Assembly: GCF_005768555.2 (NCBI RefSeq)
Contig: NZ_VCHX02000072.1
Span: 1 to 43,589, forward strand
Length of the DNA: 43,589 nucleotides
From: Streptomyces sporangiiformans
GTDB taxonomy: Bacteria; Actinomycetota; Actinomycetes; Streptomycetales; Streptomycetaceae
Reading direction: 5' to 3'
Positions 1-9,010 of the stretch are shown here, piece by piece; the first letter of the stretch is position 1; every line of letters begins with the position of its first letter. Made by a program: the position numbers and the translations under genes. The notes beneath the pieces were generated by a model. It saw only the letters and a list, made by a program, of their open reading frames with translations. It had not been told where the DNA came from and ran no database searches.

Positions 1-101
1 GGCCCGGACCGCGCCTCCTCCTGGAGGAGGCGCAGCCGGGCCGCCGCATAGCCGCTGGGTCCCGAGTCTTCTGCTTCCTTGCGTACGTCCGTACTCGTCA
101 C
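1..101 (-). CDS. glnD: GlnD, PII adenylyltransferase, N-terminal fragment (runs off the window)
   Basis: A GTG at 99-101 opens a frame reading leftward off the window: MTSTDVRKEAEDSGPSG, then an Ala/Arg/Leu-rich helix. An AGGAG about 8 bases upstream supports this start. The gene lies 29 bases downstream of glnK in the same direction, as glnD does in the streptomycete amtB-glnK-glnD operon. In Streptomyces, GlnD adenylylates GlnK on Tyr51 when nitrogen is scarce. Only 33 codons are present, so no catalytic motif can be seen; the call rests on context and on the look of the N-terminus. Confidence 0.75.
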   Translation of the reverse strand, partial: MTSTDVRKEAEDSGPSGYAAARLRLLQEEARSG

Positions 102-130
102 CCAGCGACTCCTGTTCTTCTTCCCTGCCC

Positions 131-1752
<1,622 letters not shown>

Positions 1753-1813
1753 GGCCGGTATCTCCTCGTCGTCGGAACGGCCCGTGCGGATGCTCAAGCT
1801 GTGGGGAGGGCCG

Positions 1814-1819
1814 ACTGTA
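1814..1819 (-). promoter_or_regulatory. Probable amtB promoter -10 element
   Basis: The minus-strand sequence TACAGT lies 62 bases upstream of the amtB TTG. The GlnR box at 1842-1846 falls roughly where the -35 would sit, and no good -35 is visible, as is common for activator-dependent promoters. Confidence 0.4.
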
Positions 1820-1841
1820 GTGAGGAGACTGGCGCAAATCC

Positions 1842-1879
1842 GTTTCACGGGGCTCGCCGACATGTTGCACGGAGATGAC
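1842..1879 (-). promoter_or_regulatory. GlnR operator upstream of amtB (four boxes)
   Basis: Read on the minus strand, four 5-mers are spaced exactly 11 bases apart: GTCAT (1875-1879), GCAAC (1864-1868), GCGAG (1853-1857) and GAAAC (1842-1846). This is the a1-b1-a2-b2 layout of the Streptomyces GlnR consensus gTnAc-n6-GaAAc; the third box is the weakest. A further GTAAC lies upstream at 1895-1899, out of phase. It predicts nitrogen-limited activation of amtB-glnK-glnD. Confidence 0.75.
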
Positions 1880-2058
1880 GAAGACGCCAGTCGTGTTACG
1901 ACTGGGTGAAGTGCCGTGTGGGGTGAGGACCGATCGTTATCCTGGCGCAACCTTCCCCCGAGGACAGCGAACCGGCCACGGCCGGCCATCCGGTGACCTG
2001 GCGTGAGGGAGCCGAGTCGGGCGGTTCGAGATGGCGGGCCGCGGCCGGAGTCCCGGGG

Positions 2059-3534
2059 TCAGACCGCGTCCGCGGTCTCGGGCAGATCCACGGCCAGTTG
2101 CTCGGTCAGATCCAGCACCTCGGCAGTGTCTCCGAAGTCGCGTACGGCCGTGTCGACGGTCTTTCGGATACGAGTGTTGACCCGCTCGGAGCGCACCTTC
2201 TTGGCGACCGCGAGGGCCTTTCTGGCCAGCACCGCGCTCTGCTCGGGCTCCCGCTGCAGCAGATGCACCGTGGCCATCCCGATGAGGTTGAGTGCGTACG
2301 AACGCTGATGCTCGGCGTCCTTCTCGAAGAGGTCGACGGCCTTCGCCATCGCGGGCTCGGCGAGTGAGGCGTATGTGGGGCTGCGGCCCGCCACATAGGC
2401 CAGGTCGCGGTAGGAGTGGGAGTTCTCCCCGTGCAGTTCCGCCTCGGAGAAGAAGCGGATCCAGTCGGGCTCGGGCTCGGTGGACTCCTCGGCGTCCTGG
2501 AAGCCGTCCTCGGCCATCCGGACGGCGCGCTTGCACTTGCCGGGCTGGCCCATATTGGCGTAGGCCCGGGCCTCCATCGCATACAGCATGGACTGCGTAC
2601 GCGGGCTCGCGCAGTCGCGGCTCCCGTACTGCGCGAGGTGGATCAGCTCCAGGGCGTCGTCGGGCCGTCCGAGGTGGATCATCTGGCGGCTCATGCTGGA
2701 GAGAATGTACGAGCCCAGCGGCTTGTCGCCGGCTTCCTTCGCGGCGTGCAGCGCGAGGACGAAGTACTTCTGGGCGGTGGGCTGCAGCCCGACGTCGTAG
2801 CTCATCCAGCCGGCCAGCTCGGCGAGCTCGGCGGCGACCTTGAACAGGCGCTTGGAAGTGGCCCCGGGCTGCGGCTCCTGCAGGAGGTCCGTCACCTCGT
2901 GCAACTGGCCGACGACCGCCTTGCGGCGCAGGCCGCCACCGCACTGGGCGTCCCACTGCCGGAACATGGCCGTGGTGGACTCGAGGAGATCGAGCTCGGG
3001 CCTGGACAGCCGGCCGGCGCGGCGTGCGGCGGCGGGGGGCTCGGGCTCGTCGCGGTGCGCGGTGGGGCCGGGCACCAGCCAGCGCTGCATGGGCTCGATC
3101 AGCGCCGATCCGGCGGACAGCGCCAGCGACGTACCGAGGAAGCCGCGGCGGGCGAGCATCAGGTCGCTGCGCGAGAACTCGCTGATCAGCGCGACGGTCT
3201 GCGGGCCTGTCCAGGGAAGGTCGACGCCGGACACGGACGGTGACTGATGTGCGGCGTGCAGACCGAGGTCCTCGACGGCGACGACACAGCCGAAGCGCTC
3301 GGAGAACAGCTCGGACAGGATCCGCGGGATCGGCTCGCGCGGGTTCTCCCCGTCGAGCCAGCGGCGCACACGCGAGGTGTCCGTGGAGATGTGGTTGGCC
3401 CCCAGCTGGCGGGCCCGTCGGTTCACCTGGCGCGCCAGCTCGCCCTTGGACCAGCCGCTGCGCACGAACCACGAACCCAGCAGATCGTTGGGGCGCTTTT
3501 CAGCGTTGGTACCGCTTCCGCCGTTGCCGCCCAC
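2059..3534 (-). CDS. nsdA: NsdA-type TPR regulator of differentiation
   Basis: The product is 491 residues from the GTG at 3532-3534, chosen for the GGGGG ribosome site 7 bases upstream and the MGGNGGSGTNAEKRPNDLLG start I recall for NsdA. In S. coelicolor, nsdA negatively affects sporulation and antibiotic production. Residues about 20-70 look like a helix-turn-helix-like segment (ELARQVNRRARQLGANH, then TSRVRRWLDGENPRE). A hydrophobic stretch near residue 140 (GFLGTSLALSAGSALI) is followed by about 300 residues of helical TPR-like repeats. It sits between amtB and the divergent primase-like gene, as in S. coelicolor (about SCO5582). The direct target is unknown. Confidence 0.85.
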   Translation of the reverse strand: MGGNGGSGTNAEKRPNDLLGSWFVRSGWSKGELARQVNRRARQLGANHISTDTSRVRRWLDGENPREPIPRILSELFSERFGCVVAVEDLGLHAAHQSPSVSGVDLPWTGPQTVALISEFSRSDLMLARRGFLGTSLALSAGSALIEPMQRWLVPGPTAHRDEPEPPAAARRAGRLSRPELDLLESTTAMFRQWDAQCGGGLRRKAVVGQLHEVTDLLQEPQPGATSKRLFKVAAELAELAGWMSYDVGLQPTAQKYFVLALHAAKEAGDKPLGSYILSSMSRQMIHLGRPDDALELIHLAQYGSRDCASPRTQSMLYAMEARAYANMGQPGKCKRAVRMAEDGFQDAEESTEPEPDWIRFFSEAELHGENSHSYRDLAYVAGRSPTYASLAEPAMAKAVDLFEKDAEHQRSYALNLIGMATVHLLQREPEQSAVLARKALAVAKKVRSERVNTRIRKTVDTAVRDFGDTAEVLDLTEQLAVDLPETADAV

Positions 3535-3972
3535 TGGAACGCCCCCATCCCTGAAACCACTTGCGCGTTGTGTGCGCCAAGCCCTACCAGATTGCCGGTA
3601 ACCGCGGTCGCCCGTCCGGTGGTTCTCACCTCTCGAACGAGGAACCGACTTGCCTCCGGCATACCCACGAGTGCATGCGCCCCCAGGACCGTGCACCGAC
3701 AGTAATCCTACGATCACCCGTCCAGCCACGGGGAACCCCGAAACGCCACCATTCGCCACCCCTTTGAATGAACTCCTGATCACCTCCACGCGATTCACTT
3801 GACACAAGACGGCAAGGGGTGGGCGGAGCGATGCACGATGGGGCGCGCGAAGCCGAACGCGCCACCCGGGACGCACCCGGGCGCCGCTTGGCTCCAGACA
3901 CCGGTGGGAACGCAGAGTCACGTTCCGATTCCGTCGCGTAACCACCGGCGAGCTGAACCCGTTGGAGGGGGC
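3535..3972. other. Divergent intergenic region, nsdA and primase-like gene
   Basis: These 438 bases between two divergent starts should hold both promoters. The stretch 3700-3810 is less GC-rich. It has a TAGGAT-like -10 on the minus strand near 3706-3711 and an exact TTGACA on the plus strand near 3799-3804, but I could not pair either with a convincing partner element. Long open frames across it have poor codon use and no recognisable product. Confidence 0.45.
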
Positions 3973-4635
3973 ATGGGCTTCACGATCGGCGGCAGCCGGG
4001 GGATTCGCGAAATCCGACCCGGCTCACGGCGCCGCGGCCGCTCGTCAGAGTGCACCGCCGTGGCCGAGTTCACCGGACTGTGGGGCTGGGACGTCGTGCC
4101 CGGCGCCCGAGCGGCCGCGGGGGCCTGCTCGTGCGGCAGCACCGACTGCCCGGCCCCGGGGTCCCATCCGCTGGGCTTCGCGCCGGTCATCCCGGCCGGT
4201 GCCACGCTCGACGAGGCGACCGAGGCCTGGAGCGAGTTCCCCGGCGCCGCGGTGATGCTGCCCGTGGGGCGCGCCTTCGACGTGATCGAGGTCGCCGAGG
4301 CGGCCGGGCGTCGCGCGCTGATCCGGCTCGAACGGATGGGCCTCCCACTGGGCCCCGTGACGGCGACCCCGGACGGCCGCGCTCACTTCTTCGTCGCCCC
4401 CGGCGCGGCGGCCGATCTGCCCGAGCTGCTCTACCGCATGGGCTGGGACGACGCGTCGCTCGACCTGCACGGCCTGGGCGTCGGCACGTACATCACGGCC
4501 CCTCCCTCCGACCGCGCCGGCCTCGGCCCGGTCCGCTGGCTGCGCTCCCCCGCCCTCGACACGGCGACGAAGCCGCCGGCCGCGAGGCTGTTGCTGGGAA
4601 CTTTGGCCTACGTAACGCATCGCTCGCGCGTGTAG
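3973..4635 (+). CDS. Primase/polymerase (PrimPol)-like domain protein
   Basis: The product is 220 residues from the ATG at 3973-3975, with GGAGG four bases upstream. Residues about 25-190 resemble the bifunctional DNA primase/polymerase N-terminal domain of actinomycete and plasmid proteins: an opening FTGLWGWDVVPGA, a Cys-rich insert (CSCGSTDCPAPGSHP), an ATLDEATEAW segment and a core FDVIEV strand. PrimPol enzymes usually have a DxD metal motif on that strand; here it reads D-V-I-E, so activity is doubtful. There is no fused helicase. It is known in this position in streptomycetes (about SCO5581), with no established role. It is convergent with ftsY. Confidence 0.7.
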   Translation: MGFTIGGSRGIREIRPGSRRRGRSSECTAVAEFTGLWGWDVVPGARAAAGACSCGSTDCPAPGSHPLGFAPVIPAGATLDEATEAWSEFPGAAVMLPVGRAFDVIEVAEAAGRRALIRLERMGLPLGPVTATPDGRAHFFVAPGAAADLPELLYRMGWDDASLDLHGLGVGTYITAPPSDRAGLGPVRWLRSPALDTATKPPAARLLLGTLAYVTHRSRV

Positions 4636-4708
4636 CCCGGACGGGCGGCGCTGACGACGGCGAGCGACCACATGCGCGAGAGCGGCGCCGGTTCAGGCGC
4701 AAAGAACG

Positions 4709-4747
4709 CAGGGCCCCACACCATCCGCACCATGGCGTGGGGCCCTG
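4709..4747. terminator. Bidirectional terminator between the PrimPol-like gene and ftsY
   Basis: An 11-bp perfect stem, CAGGGCCCCAC (4709-4719) with GTGGGGCCCTG (4737-4747), encloses a 17-base loop. It lies between convergent genes, 43 bases from the ftsY stop. There is no U-tract, as is usual in Streptomyces. Confidence 0.75.
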
Positions 4748-4789
4748 CCTCGGGTGTGTACCTGGTTCCGGGTACTCGCGTGCGCGCAC

Positions 4790-5989
4790 TCAGTCGCCGA
4801 TAAGAGCATCCACGAAGGCTTCCGGCTCGAACGGGGCCAGGTCGTCCGCGCCCTCGCCGAGACCGACGAGCTTGACGGGGACGCCCAGCTCGCGCTGGAC
4901 GGCGACGACGATGCCGCCCTTGGCCGTGCCGTCGAGCTTGGTCAGGACGATGCCGGTGATGTCGACGACCTCGGCGAAGACACGGGCCTGCACCAGGCCG
5001 TTCTGACCGGTGGTGGCGTCCAGGACGAGCAGCACCTCGTCGAGCGGCGCGTGCTTCTCGACGACACGCTTGACCTTGCCGAGCTCGTCCATGAGGCCGG
5101 TCTTGGTGTGCAGCCGCCCGGCGGTGTCGATGAGGACGACGTCGGCGCCGATCTCCTTGCCTTCCTTGACCGCGTCGAAGGCTACGGAGGCGGGGTCGCC
5201 GGCCTCGGGGCCGCGCACGGTGTGTGCGCCGACCCGCTCGCCCCAGGTCTGCAGCTGATCGGCGGCTGCGGCACGGAAGGTGTCGGCGGCGCCGAGGACG
5301 ACACTCCGGCCGTCGGCCACGAGGACACGGGCGAGCTTGCCGGTGGTGGTCGTCTTCCCGGTGCCGTTGACGCCGACGACCATCACGATGCCGGGCTTGC
5401 TCGCCTCCGGCTCGGTCCGGACGGTGCGGTCCAGGTCGGCGCCGACCAGCGTGAGCAGCTCCTCGCGCAGCAGGCCGCGCAGTTCGTCGGGCGTGCGGGT
5501 GCCGAGCACCTTCACACGCTCACGCAGCCGCTCGACCAGCTCCTGGGTGGGCTGCACCCCGACATCGGCGGTGAGCAGCGTGTCCTCGATCTCCTCCCAG
5601 GTGTCGTCGTCGAGGTGCTCGCGCGAGAGCAGCGTGAGCAGCCCCTTGCCGAGCGCGTTCTGTGAGCGGGAGAGCCGGGCGCGCAGACGCACCAGGCGCC
5701 CGGCGGTCGGCTCGGGGATCTCGATCTCGGGGGCGGCCGGGGGTTCCTCGACGGCAACGGCCCCCGAGGTGTCCGGAAGATCCACCTCCTCGATCGTGCG
5801 GCGCGGTTCTTCGCGCGGAGTCTCGGCCTCGTCGCCGACGTGCGGCTCGGCCGGAGGGGCGGTGATGTCGGGCGTCGTGGTGGGCGCCTGCGGGGGCAGC
5901 CGCTTCTTCTTGCGGCTGCCGACGACGAGCCCGCCGAGCGCGCCGATCACGACCACGGCGATGACTACAGCAAGGATGAGGATTTCCAT
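4790..5989 (-). CDS. ftsY: FtsY, signal recognition particle receptor
   Basis: The product is 399 residues. The SRP-receptor GTPase docks Ffh-ribosome complexes at the membrane. An N-terminal membrane anchor (about residues 2-23, Ile/Val-rich, then SRKKKR) is followed by an acidic, Pro-rich linker to residue 95 and by the NG domain. The GTPase motifs are GVNGTGKTTT (206-215), DTAGR (288-292) and TKLDG (350-354). The ATG at 5987-5989 has GGTGGAG just upstream. The transmembrane anchor is typical of actinomycete FtsY, unlike E. coli FtsY. It is transcribed alone, away from the oxidoreductase gene on its right. Confidence 0.97.
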   Translation of the reverse strand: MEILILAVVIAVVVIGALGGLVVGSRKKKRLPPQAPTTTPDITAPPAEPHVGDEAETPREEPRRTIEEVDLPDTSGAVAVEEPPAAPEIEIPEPTAGRLVRLRARLSRSQNALGKGLLTLLSREHLDDDTWEEIEDTLLTADVGVQPTQELVERLRERVKVLGTRTPDELRGLLREELLTLVGADLDRTVRTEPEASKPGIVMVVGVNGTGKTTTTGKLARVLVADGRSVVLGAADTFRAAAADQLQTWGERVGAHTVRGPEAGDPASVAFDAVKEGKEIGADVVLIDTAGRLHTKTGLMDELGKVKRVVEKHAPLDEVLLVLDATTGQNGLVQARVFAEVVDITGIVLTKLDGTAKGGIVVAVQRELGVPVKLVGLGEGADDLAPFEPEAFVDALIGD

Positions 5990-6069
5990 AACTCCACCAG
6001 TATGGCGTGACCCCTCTGACGATCGTCCGTCCTCCTCGCGGGGACTTTCCTTCCCCGCGGGCCGGGCGG

Positions 6070-6112
6070 GTCCTTCGGCGCGGGCCGGACAGTCCTTCGG
6101 CGCGGGCCGGAC
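6070..6112. repeat. Two-copy 21-bp direct repeat in the ftsY upstream region
   Basis: GTCCTTCGGCGCGGGCCGGAC occurs at 6070-6090 and again at 6092-6112, a 22-base period. It lies 81-123 bases upstream of the ftsY ATG and has no recognised function. Confidence 0.7.
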
Positions 6113-6219
6113 GGGTCCGCCCCCGGGCCCACCGCGGCGTGCTGAGGTCGCCTCTCTAGCCGTCTGACGCCCCGTCAGCTACCGTCCCCCTTCTCCAGAA
6201 CCCGTCGAAGGGGCCCGCC

Positions 6220-7200
6220 ATGCCTGTCACGGTCATACGCTTCAACCTGGTCGAACCCGGCGCGACGAGCGAATCACTCAGCGCCCGCTACCAGGCCGCC
6301 CTGGAGATGGCCGCGTACGCCGACGACCGCGGGATGACCACCGTGCAGACCGAGGAGCACCACGGCGTCGCCAACAACTGGCTGCCCTCACCCTTCGCCT
6401 TCGCGGGCGCGGTCTTCGGAGCGACCCGGCGGATCGCGGTCACCATCTCGGCGATCATCGGCCCGCTGCACGATCCACTGCGGCTGGCCGAGGAGATCGC
6501 CGTACTGGACCTGCTCAGCGGCGGACGCCTGGTGACCGTAGCGGGGATCGGGTACCGGCCCGAGGAGTACGCGCTCTTCGACGTCGAGTGGAAGCGGCGT
6601 GGAAAGCTCCAGGACGAGCTGCTGGAGACGGTACTCAAGGCCTGGACCGGCGAGGAGTTCGAGTTCCGCGGCCGTACGGTCCGCATCACACCACGCCCGT
6701 TCACCCGGCCTCACCCGCTCCTGCTGGTCGGGGGCTCGTCGAAGGCCGCGGCCCGGCGTGCCGCCCGGCTCGGGCTGCCGTTCTTCCCGAGCGCGCATCT
6801 GCCGGAGCTGGAGGCGTACTACAAGGAGCGCCTGCTCGAATACGGCACGGAGGGGTGGACCATGATGCCCGCGGCCGTCACCCCGCTGCTGCACCTCGCC
6901 GAGGACCCGGACCGCGTATGGGCCAAGCACGGCGAGCACCTCCTGCACGAAGCGCGGACGTACGCCTCCTGGCAGTCCGGCGACATCCGTTCCGCGGTGA
7001 AGTCGCAGGCCACGACGGTCGACGAGCTGCGCGCCGAGGGCGTGTACCGGATCCTGACGCCGGACGAGTGCCTGGCCCAGGGCCTCGACAGCTACGTACT
7101 GCATCCGCTGTCCGGCGGGATGCCGGTCGACGAGGGCTGGCGCAGCATGCACCTGTTCTGCGAAAACGTACTGCCCCGGCTCAAGAACCTCGAGGGATGA
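6220..7200 (+). CDS. Luciferase-like (LLM class) flavin-dependent oxidoreductase
   Basis: The product is 326 residues from the ATG at 6220, with GAAGGGG upstream. It has the bacterial luciferase-like barrel: an N-terminal substrate-side segment with TVQTEEHHGVANNW, the strand RIAVTISAIIGPLHDPLRLA, and the classic LDLLSGGRLVTVAGIGYRPEEY near residue 100. A later segment, LLLVGGSSKAAARRAARLGL, matches the family's flavin/phosphate-binding region. Members use FMNH2 or F420H2; which one, and the substrate, cannot be told from the sequence. It is transcribed alone and is convergent with glcP (about SCO5579). Confidence 0.85.
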   Translation: MPVTVIRFNLVEPGATSESLSARYQAALEMAAYADDRGMTTVQTEEHHGVANNWLPSPFAFAGAVFGATRRIAVTISAIIGPLHDPLRLAEEIAVLDLLSGGRLVTVAGIGYRPEEYALFDVEWKRRGKLQDELLETVLKAWTGEEFEFRGRTVRITPRPFTRPHPLLLVGGSSKAAARRAARLGLPFFPSAHLPELEAYYKERLLEYGTEGWTMMPAAVTPLLHLAEDPDRVWAKHGEHLLHEARTYASWQSGDIRSAVKSQATTVDELRAEGVYRILTPDECLAQGLDSYVLHPLSGGMPVDEGWRSMHLFCENVLPRLKNLEG

Positions 7201-7255
7201 GCCGGGGCGGTACGTCTTACGGGTACGGGGAGACGGCAGCGGGGACTGGACCCGT

Positions 7256-7274
7256 CTCCCCGAGCTTCGGGGAG
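7256..7274. terminator. Hairpin downstream of the LLM oxidoreductase
   Basis: An 8-bp stem, CTCCCCGA with TCGGGGAG, encloses a 3-base loop. It lies 56 bases past the oxidoreductase stop in the space between two convergent genes. Confidence 0.55.
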
Positions 7275-7302
7275 CTGTCGCGGGCTTCCGGGAAGGTGTC
7301 GT

Positions 7303-7319
7303 GGGCTCTTCGGGAGCCC
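7303..7319. terminator. Hairpin downstream of glcP
   Basis: A 6-bp stem, GGGCTC with GAGCCC, encloses TTCGG. It lies 20 bases past the glcP stop. It may act with the hairpin at 7256-7274 as a two-way terminator. Confidence 0.55.
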
Positions 7320-7338
7320 GCGAGGCCTGCGGGCCGGC

Positions 7339-8757
7339 CTAGCCCATCTCCTCCAGCGCCTTGCCCTTGGTCTCCGTCACGAACTTGAGTACGAAGGGGA
7401 TGGAGAGGGCGGCGAAGACCGTGTAGATCACGTAGGTCACGGAGAGGTTCCACTCGGCCAGGGACGGGAAGCTCGCGGTGATGGCCCAGTTGGCGATCCA
7501 CTGCGCGGAGGCGGCGACGCCGAGGGCGGCGGCGCGGATCTTGTTCGGGAACATCTCGCCGAGGAAGACCCAGACGACCACACCCCAGGAGAGGGCGAAG
7601 AACAGGACGAACAGGTGGGCGGCGATCAGTGCCACCCAGCCCTGGGTACTGGGCAGCTTGCCGTCGACGAGGTCGAAGGAGAAGGCCCAGGCCTCCAGCG
7701 CGAGACCGATCACCATGCCCACGGAACCGATGAGCGCGAGCGGCCTGCGGCCGATCCGGTCGACGAAGATCATGGCGATCACGGTGCCCACGATGTTGAT
7801 GATCGACGTCGTGAACGAGTAGAAGAACGACTCCGTCGGGTCGACGCCGACCGACTGCCACAGCGTCGAGGAGTAGTAGAACGCGACGTTGATGCCCACG
7901 AACTGCTGGAAGACGGACAGGCCGATGCCGATCCAGACGATCGGCTTGAAGAAGAAGCTGCCACCGAGCAGGTCCTTGAAGACCGACCTGTGCTCGCTCT
8001 TCATGGCCTGCTCGATCTCCAGCACGCGGGCGTCCAGGTCGACGCCCTTGCCCTCGACCTCGGCGAGCACCTCACGGGCGCGCGCCTCCTTGCCGGCGGC
8101 GATGAGATAGCGCGGCGACTCGGGGATCGCGAAGGAGAGCAGGCCGTAGAGGACGGCCGGGACCACCATGACGCCGAGCATGACCTGCCAGGCCTCCAGG
8201 CCCATCACCTTGCCGCGCTGGTCGCCGTCCGCGATGTTCAGGATGCCCCAGTTGACCAGCTGCGAGACGGCGATGCCGATGACGATCGCGGCCTGCTGGA
8301 AGGAGGCGAGCCGTCCCCGGTAGGCGGCGGGAGCGACCTCGGCGATGTAGGCGGGGCCGATCACAGAGGCCATACCGATGGCGAAGCCGCCGACGACGCG
8401 CCAGAAGGCCAGGTCGTACAGCGCGAACGGCAGCGCGGAACCGACGGCGCTCACCGTGAACAGCACGGCCGCGATCTGCATACAACGGATGCGGCCGATG
8501 CGGTCGGCGATCCGGCCCGCCGTGGCGGCACCGATCGCACAGCCGATCAGTGCGATGGCGATGACCTGGGCCAGGGCTGCGGAGCCGATGTCGTAACGGT
8601 CCCGGATGGCTTCGACGGCGCCGTTGATCACGGCGCTGTCGTAGCCGAAGAGGAAACCGCCCATCGCGGCCGCGGCCGCGATGAAGATGACATGGGCGAG
8701 ATGCTCGGGATGAGCCTCTCGGGCTCCTGACTTGAGTGCCTGCGCTGAGCTGGTCAC
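7339..8757 (-). CDS. glcP: GlcP, major facilitator sugar (glucose) permease
   Basis: The product is 472 residues from the GTG at 8755-8757, with GAGGAG 6 bases upstream. This equals the length I recall for S. coelicolor GlcP. It is a 12-helix proton symporter of the sugar-porter family. Motifs seen are GGFLFGYDSAVINGA in helix 1, DRIGRIRCMQ and DRIGRRPLAL in the cytoplasmic loops, PESPRYLIAAGK after helix 6, and QQFVGINVAFYYSS in helix 7. In Streptomyces, GlcP is the main glucose uptake system, replacing a PTS glucose route and feeding glucose kinase. It is monocistronic, with its own promoter (8865-8892). Confidence 0.9.
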   Translation of the reverse strand: MTSSAQALKSGAREAHPEHLAHVIFIAAAAAMGGFLFGYDSAVINGAVEAIRDRYDIGSAALAQVIAIALIGCAIGAATAGRIADRIGRIRCMQIAAVLFTVSAVGSALPFALYDLAFWRVVGGFAIGMASVIGPAYIAEVAPAAYRGRLASFQQAAIVIGIAVSQLVNWGILNIADGDQRGKVMGLEAWQVMLGVMVVPAVLYGLLSFAIPESPRYLIAAGKEARAREVLAEVEGKGVDLDARVLEIEQAMKSEHRSVFKDLLGGSFFFKPIVWIGIGLSVFQQFVGINVAFYYSSTLWQSVGVDPTESFFYSFTTSIINIVGTVIAMIFVDRIGRRPLALIGSVGMVIGLALEAWAFSFDLVDGKLPSTQGWVALIAAHLFVLFFALSWGVVVWVFLGEMFPNKIRAAALGVAASAQWIANWAITASFPSLAEWNLSVTYVIYTVFAALSIPFVLKFVTETKGKALEEMG

Positions 8758-8864
8758 ATGTATCTCCTCGGGCCACCGGCCTCGCTGCCGGGGTGGGGGC
8801 GGACCTTGCCGGCGGCGCACAGCGTCCTGCCGCCCACCACCTGAAGGTAAATGCAATCTTTCCG

Positions 8865-8892
8865 AGGCTATGCCTTCAAGAATCGAAGTCAA
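8865..8892 (-). promoter_or_regulatory. Probable glcP promoter
   Basis: On the minus strand, TTGACT (8887-8892) and TAGCCT (8865-8870) are separated by 16 bases. They lie in a locally AT-richer stretch about 110 bases upstream of the glcP GTG. Confidence 0.6.
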
Positions 8893-8948
8893 CAGGGGGG
8901 TGACGCTTGATTTACCGACACCACACCTGTGCAAGTGAAGGACTTGTG

Positions 8949-8961
8949 TTCAATGATTGAA
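8949..8961. promoter_or_regulatory. Palindrome upstream of the glcP promoter
   Basis: TTCAAT-G-ATTGAA is a perfect 6+1+6 inverted repeat about 57 bases upstream of the glcP -35. It may be a regulator site; the regulator is not identifiable. Confidence 0.4.
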
Positions 8962-8986
8962 TGTAATGTGCCTCGCAGCACCCGCA

Positions 8987-9002
8987 GCCGCAGAGCTGCG
9001 GC
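8987..9002 (-). terminator. Hairpin downstream of smc
   Basis: A 7-bp stem, GCCGCAG with CTGCGGC, encloses AG. It lies 9 bases past the smc stop and has no U-tract. Confidence 0.5.
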
Positions 9003-9010
9003 CCGCACGG

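Larger units (their letters stand above)
1753..2058. other. amtB upstream region / nsdA downstream region
   Basis: This 306-base gap holds the amtB leader, the promoter and GlnR boxes listed separately, and the 3' flank of nsdA. Short GC-rich inverted segments (ACCGG, CCGG and GGCC repeats around 1973-1998) could terminate nsdA transcription, but no clean hairpin with a U-tract is present. I see no gene here. Confidence 0.6.

Noticed and set aside
1..42. Strong palindrome GCGCCTCCTCC-T-GGAGGAGGCGC with GGCCCGG/CCGGGCC flanks, looking like a terminator after glnK
   Set aside because: It lies inside the glnD reading frame that begins at the GTG at 99-101, so it is coding sequence; an attenuator role cannot be excluded but is not supported.
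1753..1989. Longer AmtB start upstream of 1752
   Set aside because: The extension is not transporter-like and crosses the GlnR boxes. The TTG at 1752 has a good ribosome site and gives a normal N-terminus.
3798..3830. Exact TTGACA as a promoter for the PrimPol-like gene
   Set aside because: No acceptable -10 occurs at 16-19 bases, so it was not listed as a promoter.
3535..3945. Longer NsdA start up to 3945
   Set aside because: The extra residues are low-quality Arg/Gly-rich sequence with no ribosome site. The GTG at 3534 fits the known protein.
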